Shown: piece by piece, positions 46,521-64,000 of the stretch
Layout: each line of letters opens with the position of its first letter
Numbering within the stretch: the stretch's first letter is position 1
NCBI RefSeq assembly: GCF_901709675.1
Contig: NC_051095.1
Coordinates: forward strand, 8,335,956 to 8,399,955
Length of the DNA stretch: 64,000 bases
Origin: Syngnathus acus
Lineage: Eukaryota; Chordata; Actinopteri; Syngnathiformes; Syngnathidae
Reading direction: 5' to 3'
Notes under the pieces: generated by a model
Told to the model about the DNA's origin: nothing
What the model saw: only the letters and a program-made list of their open reading frames with translations
Databases searched by the model: none
Position numbers and translations under genes: made by a program

Positions 46521-49500
46521 GAGGTTTCATTTAGATGGGAATTAGTTTTTAAATTTTTATTAGTTTTGGCCGTCATTCCAATATGTTTTTTCCCATAATG
46601 AGGAGCCAAACACAGATTGAAGTGACTGGAATGGCATCACCGATGACATCACTACAAAGGCCGCTCAAAAAAGACAACAAAAATCACCAGTGTGCGAAAG
46701 TGCATCATTAAACTGGTTACGTCCAGTTAAACATACGTCAATAGCCTTTTTGTAGACACAGAGCGTGTCTTTTGACTGAGTCTCCTTCCCGTGTGTGTGG
46801 CGTGATGTGAGTTTGGATCAGTGGTGGTCACAACTTTGCCTCTCATAAAAGAGGAACCTGTGCGAAGTTTCTTCTTCTAACGTGGCAAACCCCAAAGGAA
46901 TCTCATGCTTACTGTCGTAAAGGATCATCCAAGTTCACAGTATGTCCCTACGGGTAGCGACATTACAAGACGAAAGACGCGAGCCTTGATGAAACTTCAC
47001 ACAGGTTCCGGTGTGATGTCGCCTTTGGACTTACAAATCAAATGTGACTCCCATGAGTTAAGAATTAATTTCACGCTCACAAAATGGACCCTCTGTTCTG
47101 TTTGACTGTTGAAAATGGCACCAAGAGGAAATTGGCTTATAATTTCTTTTTTTTTGCGTAACTGTTATTTGAGAACATTTGGGAATATTGAAGGGGTTCT
47201 CAAAGAGGAAAACACAGCATTCTGATCAATATTCCATTTTGGAATAGAATTAGAGAGAATCAATCTTCATCGAGCTCAGGAGCCGCCATGTTGGACAATG
47301 TCACCCACAGCTGTCGACCGAAATTAACGTCACAACTTCACTGTCACTTTTCACACATCTCTAACTTTGAACGAAACAAGACTGAAGATGGCAAAATCAA
47401 GAAATGCTCATGTTTAACATCAAGTTTTTTTTTGACTTGGCATTTGCCATTAACTTCTTTTCTCACCGTTGTGTACAGGTTGGTATTTCTTTCCCCTCAT
47501 GCCCTTTTTTAAAATGATAAAACATAACTAAGTATTGAAAATTATTTTATGGACCCCTGAGCTATGTTTCACAGACCGCCTTAGTGATCCCAGTTTGAGA
47601 ACCACCGCTGTACAGAATGTTTTCTTGTGTTGACTTGTCACCAGCCGGCCCGGAGCTGAGACATAAAAGATAATGTTCACCTCCCCTGTGAGGCACACAC
47701 ACTGAGCCACCCTCATGTGTGCCATGATAACCCAAACACACCACCATGTCGGTGATTTCACTTTGACACACACACACACACACGCACTTAATTGACATTC
47801 AAGGTGTCAAATCATGCACATTCCTCTGCGCCATCATGCGGGAGAGATGATAAAGATCTCAGTATCACAGGGAAATTAGTGACTTGGTTTATTAAGCAAT
47901 GGCGTGGTGGAGTTGTGGTTAGCACATCTGCCTCGCGGTTGAGAGCACCTGGGTTTGAATCTCAATTTTCTTCACGAAGGCTGACATTTGCAAAATTCGA
48001 ATGTTGGCTTCATTGAAGACTGTCTGTCATGTGGCGTGTGTGAATGCTTGTTTTTGTAAGTATAGGGTGTACCAAAAGTGGGCTGCAATAGGCTCCAGCT
48101 TAGTGGCCACTCTAATGAGGACAAGCACTCCAGAAAACGGATGGTTGGTTTCCTATACTCTCAGCCAAACGAAACGAAAGCTCTTCAGTGAGCCATGAAA
48201 CCAGCTGCATTCCCTTTATTTATATCTTCTTATTTATATTCTTGTAATTGATGTGTTTGGTTTTATTTGACATGGTAAACGAATGAACGCCAGACCGATT
48301 AAGCTTGCCCTTTTGATCGTACCATTAAACTGTTTGCGAATTACGGCCAATAAAGCCTTTTATTGGGTGGCATTGATATTGCAATCCACGCTCACGGCCA
48401 CCTGAGGCTGGAGCTAACGTTTTTACGAATCTCATGTAATTGAGGAAAGTCATGCCTTACTGAATTTCATAGATCAGATTTGTCTTTGCTGACCTCAAGT
48501 GGCCTTAAACGTAATGACATTTGTCCATAATGAAAGTTTGATGGCACTCACTGTCTCTGTAGGTTACAATTAATGGTCGGTGATTTTCTTGGAGGAACGA
48601 CTAGGCCACCGGGGGGCAGTCATGAAGCCAAAAATGAAGATTTTCACTACTACCAAGTGACTCGGTAAAGTTAAAATTCATTTTTCACAGAGGATAAAGA
48701 CTATATGCCTTTAATTATTGTATTTCTTGAAATGTCTGTTGCTTGAAGGGTTGTCGCACCACGATTACAGATTCTATTTGTAAATGCAATTGTCTTTGTT
48801 TATTGTTCTAAACTTTAACTGGGAGTGGCATAAACAACTTCAAGACTCCTTTTCACAAATTGTTCACGATTTGCCAAACTACTAAATGACAGCTTGTGTC
48901 TTGAAAAAATCAAAAATTGGGTCACGCGTATCTTCAAGGTGCTACTTCAGTCAACTTTATTATAAATTAAGGAAAAAATGACAGTATAATATTGTAATCT
49001 TACTCGCAATATTCGCAATATTAGTCAAAAAAACAGTGCTTGCTATTTTTTTATGTCTGTGTGAATTCTCAGTAATTGAGATGGTTTTACCCAAAAGTCC
49101 AAATATGGGTTTGATAGTTAATTTTTTTTTTTCTGAAGACTTTAAAACATAACTTAGGCATGCTATTAAGACAACGACAAATCTAATTTTAAAGCCACAT
49201 TGAGCATTTATACGCAATTTAAAACAGTTACCATGTGTCCCATTTTATTGAAGGGTCTCTGACGTGACAAAATGATGAAAAACACAATTGTGGTTGAAAT
49301 TCCTCAGTTTTGGTGGGAAAGCGCGATGCCTTCATGCAAATACCGTACACGCAGTCTTGGTAACCAGTGGGAACAAAAAGAAACTTTTTGTGGCGTTATT
49401 GGAGTCTCTGAAACTCCTTCTGCATCCAGACTTCCAATGAATAGTGCTTACTCAAACAAGGTATATTTTAAAATAGAAATGTTGTACTGTATTTCTATTG

Positions 49501-50529
49501 AATTGTTGCTTGTGTTAATCCAATTGGAAACACATACTTTGAAAGTAGTCAATACTGAAGGATCGCCGTTCCAAAAAGAAACGAAAGAAAGGAAAAAAGA
49601 ATGACAGAGGACGTGACCTCTGTGGCAACTCTGGCCGTGTTCCCCTTTGGCAAGGGGCCCCATGCATGCTGAATGCATACATATACATGCAACCCCCTGT
49701 GACCCCTGCCGTGGGGCCACTAGTACCGCACTAGCACCTGTATCCAGAGCGGCTGCCTGCCGGTCCCGTTTTGGAAATAAGTTGCAATGCTCCTTCCGCT
49801 GTGTGCGTCTCAAGGGCAAAAAGGGAAAACGAGCTGGCCGACCACAACAAATGAACACTGACTGCTCTGCTCTGCTCTGGCGCTGACACATTCTCTCCCC
49901 CCTTTTTTGGTGGGACCGGACGAACATCATTACGTACTTCTACTACAGTTGGACCTGCCCGTTTCTTATCATTTTTGTTATTTTTAAAGAGGATTTCAGA
50001 GCGGTGGCGTGTTCCAAGGGAGCGACATCACGGACACAGTGTGACCGATCTTGGAACGCCATATGCGGCACTGTCTTCCCACTCCCTCCCGCCCCCTCTT
50101 CGTCATGCGGTGGATCTCCGCACGATCCAGCATCACATTGAATGGATTTTTAAATCATTTCTAGTCGCCTTGTGAGGAAGATTTTGCGACAAAGAGAAGA
50201 CAAGCCCTAATATAAAATCCAAACTTTCCCCACTCAAGTCTCTTGATTACAATCACCATTTTGTGTCGATATGTTGGAGATTGGCAAGATTAAGAGAGGA
50301 ATATCCACGAGAACATGAGAGTTGCACACCTCCGGATGAAGATAAAGATGCCACGGAGGATGTCGTTGTACGGCCGGGAGGCTGGAGAGTGAACGCCGGC
50401 TTTGGTGCGTCTTTGCTCGGTCACGGAGGACACACGGACACGCACATACGGAGACAGACATCTTTGGATATAAATGATCCAAAATTATTATTTGTAGTTT
50501 GCCGGTTCCATAGGACTCCCGTGCATACA
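46521..50529. other. Spacer between dnajc4 and vegfb
   Basis: The spacer holds the dnajc4 3' region (ATTAAA at about 46706, AATAAA near 48350), a fragment of a hAT-like repeat at about 47570-47615, a decayed tRNA-headed SINE at about 47890-48150, a short AC array near 47766, and a segment at 49600-50530 that probably contains the vegfb promoter and a long 5' leader. Overlapping minus-strand frames at 49450-49930 are not supported. Confidence 0.45.
47890..48150 (+). mobile_element. Decayed tRNA-headed SINE
   Basis: A head (ggcgtggtggagttgtggttagcac, B-box-like gggtttgaatctc) and a tail segment (aataggctccagctta, then aaaacggatggttgg) match the layout of 4840-5206 with many substitutions and an internal deletion. 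Confidence 0.6.
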
Positions 50530-59677
<9,148 letters not shown>

Positions 59678-62677
59678 CGCGTCCTCCTTTTCACCTCGTC
59701 CTCTCCACCCAAAGGAAGTATTATTAGCACACAGCCTGTACTAGCTTTTTCTGGTTAAGCCGCCACTGTAGCACTGTACATGTACATCATACGTGTGTGT
59801 GCGTGTGTGCATCCATCTCCACATGTACAGTACATAACGTGCGCAGACACATCCAGTCACTAAACACCTCGCACGAGTGCAGGGACCACGCCGCTGATTT
59901 ATGATTTATGGATAAACATTCCCCAGAGGACTCCCGGCTTTGCAGTTGCTTGGAGACCATTGGGGCTATCATGGACGAAGTGGACCTCTTGGTTTTTCCA
60001 GGTTCACGTCAGGGCCAGTGCTTGTATGTAGGATTGCAAAAAAAAGCGCTGCAATCAGATAAAAGGCGCACACACACTCAGACATGCCGGACGGGACATA
60101 GGATACGCTCATGCAATGTGTATTTGGACCTATAGTGGTGCTGAATATATCTGTGTGGTCTGGCTCTGAAAGACCCCAGATGGGTTACCCCCCCAAAAGC
60201 ATATGAGCACGGGCGAGCCTTTTGCAGCACTTGTTTTAATTTGGGCCCTTTTGTCTCTTGTCTTTTCCGTCGGATTGAAAGCGGCCGCTTTTCGCCTCGC
60301 TTTGCCTCGCTTTTAGGCAGTGAGAAGAATGACAATAATGAGCTCTGGCGTCTGTCCACTGCTTTGCACGCACACACATTCCCAGTTAAAGCAGCAGTGC
60401 GAATAGCACTCACACAAAATGTGAAACAGGTATAGCCATAATCTTATTTGTCTTTTTCTATATAACATGCCTTTTTTTTATTACACAAGCCTTAATTTTA
60501 TCCATTATTATAATTTTCTCACGTTGCTTGAATGTTTTGTTGTGTTTGGCCGTAATCCGTCCGCATAAAGAATCGCACCGGGGGGCCCCAAATGTATTGA
60601 GTCCAAATGGACACGTCTCACCAAAAACAGGAGTACTCGGTATACATTAAAATGAGTTAATCACACTAAAAAGCAGTGAAAGGAAAAGGCGGGAACGTGA
60701 TTTGTTTTGGGTTTAGCAGACCACCATTTTGGGACGTCATTTGCCGTAAAATAGACAAAGGAGGCCTCTAATGGGTTGTCAGTCAACATGACGTGACAGG
60801 CCAAAGCTGAAGCCGTATTGACATGACGGACCAAAAGGTCGAGCTGTTTTGTTGCTATTTACTAAAAGTCGCTCCTGTATTGGCATGACAGTATAAAAGC
60901 CAGAGTCGTATCTTTGTGGCAAACCAAAACTGAAACCGTATTGCCATGGCAGGCCGTAACTGAAGCTGTAAAAACCAGAGTCGGATTAATAAGAGCAGAC
61001 CTGTACTGATTTTACGGAACAAAATGTCAGCAAGCTTTTTTTTTTTTTTTCCACATTTGGCTCTTTGACTTCATTGGAAGGCTCACAATTACACAATTTT
61101 GCCTCTGGCTTCATGTGCACTCCGGCGTAAATGAATGAATTGAGGGACTGCCTCAACTAAAGACACACTGTATGACAAATACCGTATTTATAATTTTATG
61201 TCCAAGTCATTGCATCAATCACTACCTCTTTGTAAGAACACATTCATAATGTAACATAACATTCATAACCTTTTGAGAGGTGTTTTTATCAATAAGTAAA
61301 TGTTTATGGCATGTAGAAGTTATGATGACTGCTCAAATGATCTTTTTTATTTTGGAGCCCGACACTATGTGCTACAGAACCCCCAGATATTACGTTGAGA
61401 TTTTTTTTCGTAGCCACAATATATAACATACACGTATGTACATTATATCTTACTTATTTATATACATACATACATTATCCCTACCTATTTCATGGACAAA
61501 ATGTAATCATTTATGACCATGAAATACTGTTGGTATAATTTGCGCAGGAAATACTATTTTGTAAGTAAATGGACCACACATTCGCTATAAATTTATAAAT
61601 TTAGCAGCTATTTGAGACGTTGGTTTTGTATTCCCACTAAATTCCTAAAACGTGGCTCCGCTTTCCTAACAGAATGAGGTCATTGGTTTAGCTTTGCTTT
61701 ATGATGAGCTAGCTATAGCATCACTCGGAAATTAGACTTTGAGATTCTTCTAAGATTCTGATTTTGCAGATATTTAGCATTGGTTGTTTTCCCAATAAGG
61801 TTAAACTTTTTGCTATTTGTTCAGCCCTGCCAAATGCTATAGTGCTAGACTAGCACTGATCATTCGGACTTTAGAGTTGCTCAAATTATCACTTCAAAGC
61901 CTTTCTTAATTTTTTTATTTTGTAAATATTTCAAATCTTTGTCCCCTGAATAGCCAGATTGAGATTGGCTGTTTAACTTTGCTTTTTGCCAATCTATCTA
62001 TAGCATCTCTAGACTTTTATATCGCTCTTAAAATTCTGCTTCAATCTTTATTCTGTGGCTAACTGAGACTGATTGTTTTCCCACTCAATCCACAGAATGA
62101 ATATGGCTTGATGCTAAAACAACTGTTGCAAAAATTGAATTACTTAAAATTTTTGCCCTTGCAAAAATTAAACTCTTGCTCCCGCAGATACAGCTCCTCA
62201 CTTACAATTTTGCACAACAAAGTCATATAGGGTCATATGATAATAAAACTTTTTTGTTGTTTTTGTGCTATAAAGCTCAGTTCAGTATCCGCCGGTTCAG
62301 ATTGCACTGTTGCAAAAAGCACATACAGTAGGCAGTAAATGCTATCCTTGCAGAAAAACCACACACAACAAAAACATTCCAGTGGAAGGAGACGAGGTGC
62401 TGAGCTCTCAGGAACGCTAGCAGGGGTAGGGCATTTAGAGGTCTGGATGTTACTTATTCATGTCTGAAAAAAATTATTTTAATACTAAATCCAAGCAGAA
62501 ATAAACAGGGTTGACATTTCAGCATCTCAACAGCTTGATATATTCCAATAATGTCTGTATTTGTGTGCTTTGTATCAGCACAGTTGACTGTAAAAATCTC
62601 TTGGTCATAATTATGTAGTAACAGACCTTACTAAACGTTTATAACCCCTTGTCTATGACATAGTGCATTTTTTAGAG

Positions 62678-63120
62678 CAGGGGTTCTCAAACTTTTTGGG
62701 TCCGGCAACCCCTTACAGGGACACCCCCCCCCCTCAACCTACTACTAATGAAAAATAACTAAAATAGCTTAATTCAATTTAACAGGAGGTGGTTGTTTTA
62801 ACTATTTAAAGCACTTTGAGTCATATTTTATTCTCATGGAACTTGTATGGTCAGGGTTAGGAAAATATGTTCTGGAAAATGTCTTTGTTCTGGACTGTGG
62901 ACTACAAAAGGAAGGTGCTGTATTTTTGAAAGTAAATGTCTTGAGGCACGCTGAAGTCTAAAATGTTTTCATAATTGGCCTGAAGCTGAGGTGGGCAGAA
63001 GTAATCGATTTGTTTTGTCAACGTTATTGCCGTTTTTGTTTATTGTTTTTAGTTTGCAGACCCCCAAGTAATATCTTGCTGACCCTCATGGGTCCGGAGA
63101 CCCTAGTTTGAGAACCACTG
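62678..63120. mobile_element. Non-autonomous hAT-like element
   Basis: The left end caggggttctcaaactttt at 62678 and the right end agtttgagaaccactg at 63105-63120 are inverted copies in the style of hAT termini. The interior is non-coding. The expected 8-bp target duplication is not clean (ttttagag against ccttagcc), so the insertion is old or the class is only approximate. A fragment with the same right end is at about 47590-47610. Confidence 0.65.
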
Positions 63121-63475
63121 CCTTAGCCATGTACTGTGTATGTGTTGTGATTGCTGCTGCAGATACATTGTACTACTGTAGCCTCAACAAATCTTTTTTG
63201 CTGCTACACCATTTGTGCCCTTTAATAATGTCCTTGTAGAAAAACAATACAGGTCTATGTCATACTTGTTGAATAAATCAACTCCGTGTCCGAGTGTACA
63301 ATATACTGCATCCAATGTATTGGAAGTGATACAACCATCATGTTACAGATGTTATTAAAGGAATCGTCTTATTTTTCATATAAAGCTCTGGTATTTGTCT
63401 CGTTTTACGGTAATGGAAGTCAAACAGGATTATTTTCATGACATTGTCATCCTGCTAGTTGGTGACAGAGAATTG

Positions 63476-63491
63476 TGTGCGTGTGTGTGTG

Positions 63492-63532
<41 letters not shown>
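63476..63532. repeat. (TG)n microsatellite
   Basis: A TG array with a few GC interruptions lies beyond vegfb. Confidence 0.93.
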
Positions 63533-63535
<3 letters not shown>

Positions 63536-64000
63536 GAGACACAATATTATTGCCTCTCCTCCTCTTATCTATTCTGCTGAGTCAGAAGCTGCCCGAGGAC
63601 AAACTGAACACAGTCAATATGGACATAAGCAAAATAGTCCAATTTCATTTTGTTGTACTTACAAAAAAATGAAAACTGCTATTTTATGACATTTTGGTAA
63701 CTCATTGATATTTCAGAATTTTTGCCCATGCATAGCTGCTGTTCACTACCAGTCAGGGTTTCATTATTTATTTGCGAAATTAAAATTTGTTTCCTATATT
63801 TATCCACCAAATAAAACCATTCCAACTTTCAAATCATTCAGGATGTCCACGGAATTGTTTACCAAATTCTTCAAATTCCCACATTTTCACAAGTACTAAT
63901 CTAAGAGATGTTTTCGAAACAGCCCCCTTCCTTGCATAATTCTCAACCATTCCGACTTGAAACTGTTCAGCTCATTCAGGACAAACAGAGTACTATTTGT

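Larger units (their letters stand above)
59678..64000. other. vegfb downstream region
   Basis: No exon was recognised. The first part is presumably the vegfb 3' untranslated region. AATAAA signals occur at several points (for example 63272-63277), and which one is used cannot be told. A hAT-like element lies at 62678-63120 and a TG array at about 63476-63532. Confidence 0.45.

Noticed and set aside
49448-49930. A 160-codon minus-strand frame upstream of vegfb
   Set aside because: It shows no recognisable domain or splice context and overlaps the probable vegfb promoter and leader.

Overview
The window is vertebrate nuclear DNA, almost certainly from a teleost fish. Genes have many small GT-AG exons and compact introns. 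Most proteins are recognisable homologues of human genes, and the spaces between them carry fish-type dispersed repeats: a short inverted-repeat DNA element seen twice, a tRNA-headed SINE with a GGAT-type tail, a LINE 3' end, a hAT-like element, and many micro- and minisatellites. Gene models were built by hand: exons were read from the sequence, splice sites checked, and reading phase carried across every junction. Homology calls rest on remembered human protein sequences, not on searches.

Layout. Positions 1-9000 are repeat-rich and hold only one orphan candidate first exon (7786-7840, +). Three genes follow on the minus strand: cenpi (17639-9012, 19 exons, inner kinetochore), an unusual secreted lectin gene (22437-18537, 8 exons) and hs6st2 (27777-26080, 2 exons, heparan sulfate 6-O-sulfation). 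A single tRNA-Phe(GAA) gene lies at 28691-28763. Then come a tmem179-like membrane protein (29997-32139, +), an hnRNP U-like protein (33565-37714, +), nudt22 (40492-37871, -), dnajc4 (42438-46520, +) and vegfb (50530-59677, +).

The nudt22/dnajc4/vegfb cluster, with an hnRNP U-like and a TMEM179-family gene beside it, resembles human 11q12-q13. The cenpi and hs6st2 homologues are both on human Xq. The window therefore crosses a junction between two ancestral linkage blocks, near the tRNA gene. The genes do not form a pathway. The one functional echo is that hs6st2 modifies heparan sulfate and vegfb has a basic, probably heparin-binding tail.

The most interesting object is the lectin gene. Eight exons join in perfect phase into a 325-residue protein: a signal peptide, a complete C-type lectin-like domain, a cysteine-rich spacer, a Gly/Phe/Arg linker and a complete galectin domain. 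I know of no named vertebrate family with this order. Key sugar-binding residues are altered in both domains. The intron that splits the C-type domain is almost entirely a roughly 740-bp TGAG/GTGAG/TTGAG satellite.
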